DNA from: JAFGRR01 sp964563855
GTDB taxonomy: Bacteria > Planctomycetota > Phycisphaerae > UBA1845 > Fen-1342
Length of the DNA stretch: 64,000 nt
Assembly: GCA_964563855.1 (NCBI GenBank)
Contig: CAZLYU010000001.1
Coordinates: 62,001 to 126,000, forward strand
Direction: 5' to 3'
A program made the position numbers and the translations under genes. Below are positions 44,209-52,922 of the stretch, piece by piece. The notes beneath the pieces are model-generated. The model saw nothing but the letters and a program-made list of their open reading frames with translations, was not told where the DNA came from and did not search any database. Position 1 is the first letter of the stretch. The number at the start of each line of letters is the position of its first letter.

Positions 44209-46854
44209 TCATTGATTCCGACCCGTCTCCGCCGACTCCGCCAACCGCGCTTCCAACGCGCGATGGTCGGTCTTGCCGTTGCCCAGCAGCGGGATCGCGT
44301 CAACGCGAATCACACGACCAACGTTGTGCAGCGACGATAGTCCCGCCGACCGAAGGTGATCGTTCGCGGTCTGTCGATCGAGCGGCGTCGCGGCGAACGC
44401 GACAATCTCCGGCCGCCCGTCACCCGAACTTGCCACCACCGCCAGCGCCGGTCCGTCATCCTCGGTCGCTTCGACCCGCTCCAGCAGCGCACTCTCGATT
44501 GCCGGCAACGACACCATCTCGCCGCCGATCTTCACAAAGCGCTTCAAGCGCCCGCGAAAGGTCAGCACGCCGTCGTCGTCTTCGCTGACCAGGTCGCCGG
44601 TGCGATACCACTTGCGTCCATCGTGCTCGACGAAAGGATCGCTGGTCGCGCCGAGGTAGCCGTCGAAGATGCTCGGCCCGCGGACGAGCAGCATGCCGGT
44701 CGCGCCGCGCTCCGTCGGCTCCGCCGTTTCGGCGTTGACGATTGCGTGCTCGACCGACGGCAATGGCTTGCCGATCGTCTCGCGCACCGGCCGCTCGAAC
44801 CGATTCACGCTGACCACCGGCGAGCACTCGGTGATGCCATACCCCTCCAGCACACGCGCCTGCGGACACTTCTTGCCCAGCGCGTCGTACACCGCCGGCG
44901 GACATTTCTCCGCACCGGTCACCACCATCCGCAGCGACTGCAGCGCTTCCGGTCGCGGCGTCACGCGCAGAATGCCGTTCAGAAAGGTCGGCGTGCCCAT
45001 CATCACCGAAGCGCCATACATCTCGATCAGCCGCGACAGCGTCCGCGCCTCGGTCGGGTTCGCGTGAAACACTGTTCGCAGGCGGGCCACCATCGGCATG
45101 ATCGTCGTCATCGTCAGCCCGAACGAGTGGAACGGCGGCAGGAACGCGAGCAAGCGGTCGTTGTCGTTCAGCGGAATCGTGTCGAGCGCGTCGCGAATGT
45201 TGGTCAGCACGTTCTTGCTGGTCAGCGGCACCGCCTTCGGCAAGCTCTCCGAGCCGCTCGTCATCAACACGGCGATGTGCTGCGGGCAGACCGCGCGGTC
45301 GAGCGCACCCCACGCAAAGCGGCTTTGCACCGCCGCCCAAAGCTTGCCGCGCCGCGTCAGTCGTCGACGCAGGTCTTCGAGCTTCACAAACCGCTCGGCA
45401 ATCGGCGCCAGGTCGACGCCTTGCTGATCGAGCTTCGAGAGCAGCGGCCCAGCCGTCAGGATCGATTGCGTCCCGGTCAGCTCCAACATGTGCTGCACGT
45501 TGCGCAAGCCTGCGGTCCAGTTGATCATCAGCGGGCGTTTGCCGCTGAAGAGCGCCGTCCAATAGGCCACCGCCGCTCCCACCGAAGCCGGCAGCATGAT
45601 CCCCACCGTGTCGCCGGGCAGTTGTTGCACCATCGGTCGCAGCGCCAGCACGCCGAGCAACACCTCGCGATACGAGCGCGCCCCCGACACCTGATCAGCA
45701 ACAATCACCTGATCAGGCTGCTCACGCGCCGCGCTCAGAAAAGCCTGCGTCAGGGTTTCGCCCGGCGGTCCCGTCAATCGCGCGTCGCGACCGCGTGCGA
45801 ACCACTCGCGCGGCGGCTTCTTGAGCGGCGTGGGGCGGCTCGACACCGATTCGCCCGCCGCCGCCACCAACAGATCACCGACAGTGCGAATGGCGTCGCC
45901 TTCCACATCGATGCCGCCAAACTCGCGGTTCAGCCACAGCAGCAGTTCAGCGCGGGCCAGGCTGTCGAGCCCGAGGTCTTCCGCCAGACGCTGCTTGTCT
46001 TCCAAGTGTTCAACGCCGGCCGTTGCTTTCAAGTGTGCGTAGATGATCTCGCGCGTCGCTTGCGGAACGAGCGACGCCCCCGCGGCGCTCTCAAACGACG
46101 GCTCGGGCAGCTCGACCTCCCGCGGGGTCTCGCGAAACACATACGCCACACGCACCGCGGGCGGCGCGTCGGCGTTGTAGAACGCCTCGAGGTACGCATT
46201 GAACGCTTGTCGATCGCCATTGCGCGGCAAGTCGCGGGGCTCGGCAAACTCGAGCGTCACCTTGCGCCGCGGCATGAACAGCACATAACTGCGCAGCAGA
46301 TCGAACGCCCGCTGCCGCACCAGGCCGCCAAGATCGGGAAACTCGCCGCTGGCCAAGCTCAGCGCACTGCCCCACAGCCCGGTCGTGCGCACTAGCACCA
46401 CCCGCGCGTCTGGCGCCGCGCGCAAGATGTCATGCGCTCCGCTATTGCCGCGCAGGTTCTCGTACCGCGTGCGATAGATGTGCCCCGACGGATAAAACAG
46501 CACGTTCCCCCCGCTGTTCAGCGTGTCAATGCACGTCTGCGCCGCAGCGTCGACCTCGGCGCGGACCTTCGCGCCGTAGACCTTGATGTCCGGGACCGGG
46601 ATCACGCCGATCTGCTGCGTAATCTGCTTCACGATCGGCAGGTTCACCTGGTCGCGATCCGCCAACGTTCGCGGCTTGAAGCGCCGGTGCAGCGTAGAGA
46701 GCACGATGATCGGATCGACGAGCGCCGGGTGATTCGGCAGAAACAGAATTCCGCCGGCGCCGCGCCGCGCGATCGCGTCCAGGCCGCGCACACGTACGCG
46801 ATAGCGCAACGCGAGCAAGAGGCGGGCGCCGACTCGAATAGCGTGGTCAACCAT
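44209..46854 (-). CDS. PlsC acyltransferase - acyl carrier - AMP-dependent acyl ligase fusion
   Basis: An 881-residue three-part enzyme. Residues 1-220: PlsC-type acyltransferase with NHPALVDP (His42, Asp47) and FYPSGHIYR. Residues about 255-325: acyl-carrier domain with the phosphopantetheine Ser298 in EDLGLDSLARAEL. Residues about 345-870: ANL acyl-CoA/acyl-ACP synthetase with MTSGSESLPKAVPLTSKN, EGYGITECSPVVSV and YRTGDLVSEDDDG and the C-terminal NGKTDHRAL. It resembles Aas (2-acylglycerophosphoethanolamine acyltransferase/acyl-ACP synthetase), but with a built-in carrier between the two. It probably recycles or remodels membrane lipids. ATG 46854 has GGAG upstream. Confidence 0.88.
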   Translation of the reverse strand: MVDHAIRVGARLLLALRYRVRVRGLDAIARRGAGGILFLPNHPALVDPIIVLSTLHRRFKPRTLADRDQVNLPIVKQITQQIGVIPVPDIKVYGAKVRAEVDAAAQTCIDTLNSGGNVLFYPSGHIYRTRYENLRGNSGAHDILRAAPDARVVLVRTTGLWGSALSLASGEFPDLGGLVRQRAFDLLRSYVLFMPRRKVTLEFAEPRDLPRNGDRQAFNAYLEAFYNADAPPAVRVAYVFRETPREVELPEPSFESAAGASLVPQATREIIYAHLKATAGVEHLEDKQRLAEDLGLDSLARAELLLWLNREFGGIDVEGDAIRTVGDLLVAAAGESVSSRPTPLKKPPREWFARGRDARLTGPPGETLTQAFLSAAREQPDQVIVADQVSGARSYREVLLGVLALRPMVQQLPGDTVGIMLPASVGAAVAYWTALFSGKRPLMINWTAGLRNVQHMLELTGTQSILTAGPLLSKLDQQGVDLAPIAERFVKLEDLRRRLTRRGKLWAAVQSRFAWGALDRAVCPQHIAVLMTSGSESLPKAVPLTSKNVLTNIRDALDTIPLNDNDRLLAFLPPFHSFGLTMTTIMPMVARLRTVFHANPTEARTLSRLIEMYGASVMMGTPTFLNGILRVTPRPEALQSLRMVVTGAEKCPPAVYDALGKKCPQARVLEGYGITECSPVVSVNRFERPVRETIGKPLPSVEHAIVNAETAEPTERGATGMLLVRGPSIFDGYLGATSDPFVEHDGRKWYRTGDLVSEDDDGVLTFRGRLKRFVKIGGEMVSLPAIESALLERVEATEDDGPALAVVASSGDGRPEIVAFAATPLDRQTANDHLRSAGLSSLHNVGRVIRVDAIPLLGNGKTDHRALEARLAESAETGRNQ

Positions 46855-46911
46855 GCCGGACACTCCGTGGTAGGGGGGCGTCGCACCCCGCACAGAAGTC
46901 TAGCGATGCCG

Positions 46912-48231
46912 TCACGCCGCGGCGAGCTTGCCGAAGTCATCCCAAAAGCGTGGATAGCTCTTCGATACGCACTGCGCGTCGTTGATGACCACCCCCGGGA
47001 TGCGCAACCCGGCGAGCGCCAGTGCCATCGCCATGCGGTGATCGTCGTAGGTCGCAATCTCGGCGCCGGTTGGCTCAGCCGTCGGGTGCACCGTAAGGCC
47101 GTCGCTGCGCGTCTCGACCCGCGCCCCCAGCTTGGTCAGCTCCGCCTCGAGCGCGGCAATGCGGTCGGTCTCCTTGATGCGCAGATTCGCAACGTTGCGT
47201 ACGGTTGTCGGACCGTCCGCAAACAGCGCGACCACCGCAAGCGTCTGCACCGTGTCGGGCATGACGTTCAGGTCGACGTCGACGCCGCGCAGCCGAGGAC
47301 GCCCCTGAGCGTCCACTGGCGGCCCCTGCACTTCGAGATAGTCGGGGCCTTCGCGAACGGTGGCCCCCATCTGCTCCAAAACGTCAACAAAAGCCGCGTC
47401 GCCTTGCCGGCTGGCGCGGGTGAGCCCCTGCACGCGAACGCGCCCGCCGGTGATCGCAGCCGCCGCCCAGAGATACGTCGCACCGCTCGCGTCGGGCTCG
47501 ATGTCGACTTCGCTCGCCCCGTAGCGTTGTGTGGCGGCGACGATGAAGCGGTCTTGGTGCTCGAGCACCTCGACCCCGGCGGCGCGCATCACGTCGAGCG
47601 TCATGTCGAGATAGGGTCGGCTGACCATCCCGCCGCGCACCTCGAGCAGCACGTCGTTGGCGGCGTACGGCGCAGCCATCAACACGGCGCTCACGTACTG
47701 GCTCGACGGCGTGCGATCAAAGGTGGCACGCCCGCCAACAAGCCCTTCCGCGAGCATCGTGAGCGGCGGGCAGCCGTCGGTCAGTTCGTAGCCGATCTGG
47801 GCGCCCAGGTCGCGCAGCACGTCAACCAGCGGACCGATCGGCCGCTCGCGCATCCGCGCGGAGCCATCGAGACGCACACGGCCGCGCGCCAGACACGAAA
47901 GGGCGGTGAGAAAGCGCATCGCTGTGCCGGCATGCCCGACGTTGATGAGCGCGTCGTCGACGGTCATCCGCCCGCCCAAACCGTGCACGGTCATCCGCTC
48001 CGCGTCTTGGTCGATCTCGACCTTTACGCCGAGCTGCGCCAGCCCCTCCGCCATCGCCAATCCATCATCACTGACGGACGCGTGGTGTATCGTGCTCGCG
48101 CCGTCCGCTAGCGCCAGGCACGCGAGATAGCGATTGGTCAGACTCTTCGACCCCGGCGGGCGCAGCGCAGCGTCGACCGGGCCCGTAGGGGGGGTAATGC
48201 GAACATCGCTCGACAGTCGTTCGATCGGCAT
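46912..48231 (-). CDS. aroA: 3-phosphoshikimate 1-carboxyvinyltransferase (EPSP synthase)
   Basis: Sixth step of the shikimate pathway to aromatic amino acids. The 439-residue protein has the substrate loop PPGSKSLTNRYLACLAL (Lys29, Ser30), the LGHAGTAMRFL-equivalent VGHAGTAMRFLTAL, TSSQYVSAVLMAAPYA-type RTPSSQYVSAVLMA, and the C-terminal RIKETDRIAALEAELTKLGA and YDDHRMAMALALAGL. All active-site patches look intact. It is about 57 bp upstream of the acyltransferase fusion and may be co-transcribed with it. Confidence 0.96.
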   Translation of the reverse strand: MPIERLSSDVRITPPTGPVDAALRPPGSKSLTNRYLACLALADGASTIHHASVSDDGLAMAEGLAQLGVKVEIDQDAERMTVHGLGGRMTVDDALINVGHAGTAMRFLTALSCLARGRVRLDGSARMRERPIGPLVDVLRDLGAQIGYELTDGCPPLTMLAEGLVGGRATFDRTPSSQYVSAVLMAAPYAANDVLLEVRGGMVSRPYLDMTLDVMRAAGVEVLEHQDRFIVAATQRYGASEVDIEPDASGATYLWAAAAITGGRVRVQGLTRASRQGDAAFVDVLEQMGATVREGPDYLEVQGPPVDAQGRPRLRGVDVDLNVMPDTVQTLAVVALFADGPTTVRNVANLRIKETDRIAALEAELTKLGARVETRSDGLTVHPTAEPTGAEIATYDDHRMAMALALAGLRIPGVVINDAQCVSKSYPRFWDDFGKLAAA

Positions 48232-48286
48232 GGGCGTCAGTGTAGCCGCAGGCTGGAAAGCGGCGCTGCGGTCTGCTCAACTCGAT

Positions 48287-49474
48287 CTAGAACGCATCGC
48301 GCATCCACGGGACCGATCCGGCGAAGATGCCTTCCGCCAACCGCAGCGTGCCTTCATCACCGCTCGCGAACTCGGCCTGCACGAGCCGTTGCGGTGTCTG
48401 AAAGCCAGTGAATAGCGAAGCGAGGCCGCGGACGTCGATGCGCAGATCGCCACGCCCGCCGGGCGCGACGCGACCCACGCCGTCACCAACCGTCAGCGTC
48501 CAGGCGCCGGTGTTCTGCGGAATGACGTCGTCTTCCACCTGCAGATGCAGTTCACCGCCGACCGCCGGCGCATAGCCGCGTGCGGCAAGCGCCCGGGGCA
48601 CGCTGACGATGCGCGTCATCCAGGTGCAGTGAGTGCGCACTTCGTAACTCTGCTCGGGCAGCAGCGACAAAATCGCGTCCGCCGCACTGGTGCGCACGTA
48701 GGCGCGACTACGTGTCGTCTGGTAATCGGACAGCGCCGTAAGCAGCCGCCGACCCGCAGCCGGGGTTACGGCGACCCAGTCGTGAATCATGACGTTCGCC
48801 AGTTCGGTCGGCGACGTCCTATCGTGACGTACATACAAGTAGCCGGTCGGCTCCCCGTTCTCTTCGACGATAAAGCCCTGCAGGGGCTTCCGCTTGAAGT
48901 TGAAGACCCGCTCCCAGTTAAACCGCCCACGATCGACATTTCCGGGGTGCGTCGGCGCCCATCGACGCCACAGGGCTTCGACGGTCGGGCGGTCTGCGTC
49001 TGTCGCGCGCCGCACGGTTGGGCCGCGCTCGCGAATCGGGATGCGCTGCAGGTTGATTTCGACGCTCTGCTCGAGTCCGGCCATCTCATACCCACTGCGC
49101 CGGTAGAGCCTCCGGGTCGCCGGGTAGAGCGTTGAGATCACGTCGCCGCGGCCGTGCAATTCGCGCACCATCTCGGCCATCAGATGCGACGCCGCTCCGC
49201 CGCCGCGATGGGCCACATCCGTGGCGACGGCGCCAATGCCGATCATGGGGACATTGCGGCCGCCGAAGTATTGCCCCATGGGGATCAGCCCGAGCCCGGC
49301 GACGATAGTGTTGTCGTCGGCGCGCAAGACGCGAATGTTCTCACGTCCCACGACCTCGCGCGTGTGCTGCGTTTCTTCCGGGTCATGCTGTACGACAAAG
49401 GCGTCGCCGACGATGACGTCGTACGCCGCCCAGTCATCGTCGGTGTGGATTCGATCGTAGCGGTAGGCCGACAT
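48287..49474 (-). CDS. Eis-like GNAT N-acetyltransferase
   Basis: A 395-residue protein with an N-terminal GNAT domain (GIGAVATDVAHRGGGAASHL, the acetyl-CoA loop), a second GNAT-like region (RRATDADRPTVEALWRRWAP) and a C-terminal sterol-carrier-like domain (RGDLRIDVRGLASLFTGFQT), the layout of Eis (enhanced intracellular survival) acetyltransferases. Eis uses a Tyr as acid (here in RLYRRSGYEMAG) and its C-terminal Phe carboxylate as base; this protein also ends in Phe (WMRDAF). Likely acetylates lysines or amines; substrate unknown. ATG 49474 follows GGGAG; the frame is open 12 codons farther. Confidence 0.87.
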   Translation of the reverse strand: MSAYRYDRIHTDDDWAAYDVIVGDAFVVQHDPEETQHTREVVGRENIRVLRADDNTIVAGLGLIPMGQYFGGRNVPMIGIGAVATDVAHRGGGAASHLMAEMVRELHGRGDVISTLYPATRRLYRRSGYEMAGLEQSVEINLQRIPIRERGPTVRRATDADRPTVEALWRRWAPTHPGNVDRGRFNWERVFNFKRKPLQGFIVEENGEPTGYLYVRHDRTSPTELANVMIHDWVAVTPAAGRRLLTALSDYQTTRSRAYVRTSAADAILSLLPEQSYEVRTHCTWMTRIVSVPRALAARGYAPAVGGELHLQVEDDVIPQNTGAWTLTVGDGVGRVAPGGRGDLRIDVRGLASLFTGFQTPQRLVQAEFASGDEGTLRLAEGIFAGSVPWMRDAF

Positions 49475-49506
49475 CCTGCTTCTCCCAGGAAGGGGCGGAG
49501 CGTGCG

Positions 49507-49887
49507 TCAATCAACACGCCGGAGGGTGACCTGCATCAGCTCCTGATTCTTCTCAAACTGCAGCATGAGACCCAGATCCAGGTCGGTGAGTTGCGCGTCG
49601 TACTTCGCGTGTACGCCGGGCAAATCGAGCGTGAGGTCGCCGTTGGAGAACGCCCAGCGACCATCGACGCGGTCACCGGAATGCGCGAGTTTGGCCGAGG
49701 CGTCGCCGTTGTTGCCGAGCGTGAGCCGCTGGACGGGGAAGTGTTCAACAGCCCCCGGCGGCCAATAGCGATCGACCTCCCAAGCACCAGTCATGCCGCA
49801 GCCGGTCGCGCACAGCAGGGTGGTGATCGCGAGTAGGCAAGCGCGATGAAGGCGGGTTGTTTCGCTGACTGAGGATCGCTGCAACAT
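49507..49887 (-). CDS. small lipoprotein of unknown function
   Basis: A 126-residue protein with a lipobox (LCATGC) after a short basic/hydrophobic signal (LHRACLLAITTL). The mature part has a beta pattern (EHFPVQRLTLGNNGDASAKL, VDGRWAFSNGDLTLDLPG). No family recognised. The ATG at 49887 has GGAG nine bases upstream, and the longer frame to 50001 would overlap a small plus-strand gene, so the shorter form is used. It ends near the Eis-like gene start and may form an operon with it. Confidence 0.65.
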   Translation of the reverse strand: MLQRSSVSETTRLHRACLLAITTLLCATGCGMTGAWEVDRYWPPGAVEHFPVQRLTLGNNGDASAKLAHSGDRVDGRWAFSNGDLTLDLPGVHAKYDAQLTDLDLGLMLQFEKNQELMQVTLRRVD

Positions 49888-49981
49888 CCAGAGTTGCTCC
49901 AGTTGACGGTTCGGCGTCGCATGACGACACTGTGCCGCACGGTTGGCGGGATGCCCGAACAAGCCCGTGGGAGACCTTGGC

Positions 49982-50083
49982 ATGTTATCGAATATCTTCA
50001 TTCAGTTTCTGCTCTTTGGTGTGCAGCTCGTGTTCAGTTTTGTTCTGGAAGGTCTCTTTGGCGGGGCGCTCGGTCTGACGTAA
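49982..50083 (+). CDS. 33-residue hydrophobic small protein
   Basis: A short frame, ATG to TAA, encoding MLSNIFIQFLLFGVQLVFSF then VLEGLFGGALGLT. It has a strong ribosome-binding site (GGGAG at 49969-49973, eight bases before the ATG) and reads as one membrane helix with a glycine-rich end. Codon use is normal. No homologue known to me. It might be a leader or a membrane microprotein; support is the start signal and composition only. Confidence 0.5.
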   Translation: MLSNIFIQFLLFGVQLVFSFVLEGLFGGALGLT

Positions 50084-50182
50084 CCGTTGCAGCGCCTAGA
50101 GATCTGACCAACGGTCCCGTCGAGCGACCCCTAACGCCGGTTCGTGCTTGGCGTACGTCTCGGGGAAGCCGGAGCCGTTGCG

Positions 50183-50599
50183 ATGCGCAGTCCTGAATTC
50201 ACCATCGAGCAGCTCCGCCCGTGGCTCAGCGAACGCTTCGACGCGTCGTCGAAGCCCGGCGGTCAGAATGTGAACAAGGTTGCGACCCGCGTCACGTTGA
50301 TGCTCGATCTTGCCAACTGCACGGCGTTCAGCGACGCGCAACGCGACCGTTTGCAGCGTGCCCTTTCGAATCGCCTCGATCGCGACGGTCGGCTGCAGAT
50401 CGTCGCTCAGGAGGCCCGCTCTCAGCCCGCCAATCGCCGCGCGGCCGAGGAACGACTGCTAGCCCTAATCACGACGTCACTCTTGCCCCGCAAACGCCGC
50501 ATCAAGACCCGCCCGACACGCGGCGCCCAAGAGCGCCGCTTGCAGACCAAACGTCAGCGCGGCGAGACCAAGCGGCTCCGACGCCTTCCGCCGGAGTGA
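50183..50599 (+). CDS. arfB: peptidyl-tRNA hydrolase ArfB (alternative ribosome rescue)
   Basis: A 138-residue release-factor-like protein that frees stalled ribosomes. The catalytic GGQ is in SSKPGGQNVNKVATRVTLML (residues 26-28), followed by the small fold (LDLANCTAFSDAQRDRLQRA) and a basic tail (RKRRIKTRPTRGAQERRLQT, KRQRGETKRLRRLPPE) that inserts into the mRNA channel. The ATG at 50183 with GGAG eight bases upstream removes a 13-residue leader of the longer frame. Confidence 0.93.
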   Translation: MRSPEFTIEQLRPWLSERFDASSKPGGQNVNKVATRVTLMLDLANCTAFSDAQRDRLQRALSNRLDRDGRLQIVAQEARSQPANRRAAEERLLALITTSLLPRKRRIKTRPTRGAQERRLQTKRQRGETKRLRRLPPE

Positions 50600-50651
50600 C
50601 GATCCCAACCGCGTGCGGAGCCGCGCGGCCCACGCGCTCCGGAGAACCGCG

Positions 50652-51143
50652 TTAGTCGAGCTCACCAATGTGCACCAGGTACGCCTCGACCATCAGCAGG
50701 TTCGGTCCGGCCATCTGCGCCGCCTTCTTGAGCTTCCAGGTCTTGTGCACCTCCTCCACCTGCTCTTCGATGAACCAGTCGAGGAACACCTGCGTCGACT
50801 TGTCGTTCTCTTCGTCGGCCAGGTTGTAGATCGCGAAAATCTGATTCGACACCTTCTTCTCGTGCTCATAGGCCGCCTCGAGCCCCGCGAGCACCGTCGG
50901 AAAGTCGTTCGGCGGCGACGCGATCTCGCCGATCTTTACCGGCGCCTCACGCTCCTCCATATAGGTGACAAACTTCAAAGCGTGGTCGCGCTCTTCAGTG
51001 GCGAAGGTGCGGAACAGCTTGCTCAGTTCGTGCAATCCCTCGCGCAGGAACATCGAACTGAGCGACAGATACATGTTCGACGAGTACAGCTCGTTGACGA
51101 TCTGCTCCGCCAGCTTCACTTGCATGTTTTCGGAAACGAGCAT
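50652..51143 (-). CDS. ftnA: ferritin (non-haem iron storage)
   Basis: A 163-residue ferritin that forms an iron-storing cage. Iron ligands are visible in the four-helix pattern: Glu in AEQIVNELYSSNMYLSLSSM, EERDH in TFATEERDHALKFVTYMEER, and Glu/Gln positions in FLDWFIEEQVEEVHKTWKLK. Length is normal for bacterial ferritin. TAGGAG precedes the ATG. Together with the multihaem clusters this suggests active iron metabolism. Confidence 0.95.
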   Translation of the reverse strand: MLVSENMQVKLAEQIVNELYSSNMYLSLSSMFLREGLHELSKLFRTFATEERDHALKFVTYMEEREAPVKIGEIASPPNDFPTVLAGLEAAYEHEKKVSNQIFAIYNLADEENDKSTQVFLDWFIEEQVEEVHKTWKLKKAAQMAGPNLLMVEAYLVHIGELD

Positions 51144-51581
51144 TCGACGTTCTCCTACCCGCGTGCTGGGTCATTTGTCTGTTTGTCGCCCCAATCAAAA
51201 CAAGGGCGCGTCAATCGCACCGCCTTCATCAAGCAATCGCAACGCTCGCACTATAGAGACGCCGCTCGCCCGCGACCATCTTCAGTGCATTTGACGCGGT
51301 TGACCACGCACCGTCGTCGCACTTGCCGAGCGCGTCCGATCATGCGTCCGCGCTCGACGCGTCGCTCGCGTCCAGCCGCCAAATTACGGCGATCGGCTTG
51401 TTAGGTGTCGCACCCCAATCACAAGCTTTCAGCGTGGTTCGTTCGTGTGGCAATGCTGCCGGGCGCACTGCCGCGCCACGGGGTCGCTTCCCGTTGCGCG
51501 CCTCGCACGTTGGTAACCGCCGCTGCGCGGAGCGCCGGTTCGCCCGGCGCTCCGCCGGCCGGCGCTTGTGCTGCCGCCCCG
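51144..51581. other. 438-bp intergenic region with a GC hairpin
   Basis: No gene seen. At 51529-51553 GGAGCGCCGG is followed by TTCGC and its perfect complement CCGGCGCTCC, a 10-bp stem. It sits about 28 bp after the stop of the nucleotidyltransferase gene (minus strand). Without a T-run it is only a possible terminator or a REP-like element. Confidence 0.5.
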
Positions 51582-52847
51582 TCAGGTCTGACGAAGCGCG
51601 GTCCGGCCCAGCGCGGCGCCTAACGCCGGCGTGCGTTCAAAACACGCCAGAACGGCCTCGACCGCCGCTTCGCACCGCTCCGCCAAGTCGGTCACATCGC
51701 CAACCGGAACACTCGGCGCCGCCTCGAGCCGCTTGCGTTGCTCGACCACCGTTGCGAGCGTGTCGATGTGCGCTTGGTCGATCGGAAGCCCGAGCGCCAC
51801 GACGACATCGTGCGCGGCACGCGCAGCGTGATGCGGGCGCGTCGCCGGTCTGCCCGCCCCCATCAGGAGCGCTTCAAAGGCGGCCACGACTGATCTGAAG
51901 GCGTAGTCCGTCACGCACGCGCGCAGTTCTCGTCGCAGGCGCCCCGTCTCGAACTCGGCCAACCGGAGTCGGCGTTCGATCGCTGATGGAGAGGGCGCAA
52001 GTCGACCATCAGCGATGATCGTGCGCCACGGCCGAAGCAGGCCCACGTCGATCAGGGGCGCGGAGTCCTCCACCAAGGTCGTAAATATGGGATGCGCATC
52101 AGACAGCCGCGCGCAAAACTGCGCCGCTCCGTACACTTGAAGATTCAGGCGGCGCACCGGTCGTTCGTCCGCCAATCCGCGCCACAGACGCTCTGCAACA
52201 GACCGCATCTGTGAGCGCTGCCGCGTGGCGTCGGGCGGCTCCTGGCTGTCGTCAACCACGACGAACACGTCGAGATCGGAGTCAACCGTGCGTTCACCAC
52301 GCGTCGTCGATCCGGCAACGGCGTAAACCAAGAGCTGATTGGACCATCGGCGACGCAAAGCACGCGCGTGATGCACCAGCCGCGCCGCTTCGTCCCACAT
52401 ACCTTCATCATCAATATGGATCGCCCGTGCCGCGTCCGCCCAGACGCGCTGTTCACCAGCGCGCAGCCGCCTCCACAGGTCGTGCGGTCGCAGCAAGTCA
52501 ACCGTCAACACGTCCGAAGATAGATCCTGCTCTGGTGGTTCCGATACGAGCGCCGCCAGCCGCGGCGCCGGTTGGACCCCGTCGTTTCCGATGCGGCTCG
52601 CGCTAAACGCGCAGCTCACGCGTTCCGCCTTGACCACGCTACGGATCGTTTCACATGCTTGCATGGCGGCCTCGCCCAGCAGCGCCCAGGAATGGCGCGT
52701 CGCGGCGTCCGCGAAGCGGTTGCTGCAGCGGGCTTCATGGCATCGCACGGCGTATATCCGCAGACTTCGAGTGTGCTCGGGACAGTGGCCGCTCAGCCAC
52801 GTCTCTGTCGAATCATCGACCATCTTCGCACGAGCCTCGAATCCCAT
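51582..52847 (-). CDS. nucleotidyltransferase-domain protein
   Basis: A protein of up to 421 residues. The centre holds the Pol beta-like nucleotidyltransferase motif YAVAGSTTRGERTVDSDLDV with the metal-binding Asp191 and Asp193, next to FVVVDDSQEPP. A helical region follows (AIERRLRLAEFETGRLRREL, SVVAAFEALLMGAG) that could be a HEPN-like or substrate-binding domain. The first 60 residues, rich in Cys/His, may not be coding: an ATG at 52664 with CGAGG just upstream is an alternative start. Substrate unknown; MNT/aminoglycoside-type nucleotidylation and tRNA modification are both possible. Divergent from the RTX gene. Confidence 0.68.
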   Translation of the reverse strand: MGFEARAKMVDDSTETWLSGHCPEHTRSLRIYAVRCHEARCSNRFADAATRHSWALLGEAAMQACETIRSVVKAERVSCAFSASRIGNDGVQPAPRLAALVSEPPEQDLSSDVLTVDLLRPHDLWRRLRAGEQRVWADAARAIHIDDEGMWDEAARLVHHARALRRRWSNQLLVYAVAGSTTRGERTVDSDLDVFVVVDDSQEPPDATRQRSQMRSVAERLWRGLADERPVRRLNLQVYGAAQFCARLSDAHPIFTTLVEDSAPLIDVGLLRPWRTIIADGRLAPSPSAIERRLRLAEFETGRLRRELRACVTDYAFRSVVAAFEALLMGAGRPATRPHHAARAAHDVVVALGLPIDQAHIDTLATVVEQRKRLEAAPSVPVGDVTDLAERCEAAVEAVLACFERTPALGAALGRTALRQT

Positions 52848-52922
52848 TCTTCTTCATGCAATGGAAGCGCGTTGCGTTCGACACCGATGACTCTTTAACG
52901 CCGCACCGTTCGTGAGATTTCT

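Noticed and set aside
51529..51553. Firm Rho-independent terminator after the nucleotidyltransferase gene
   Set aside because: The stem is perfect but there is no T-run on either strand, so I kept it only as a hairpin.
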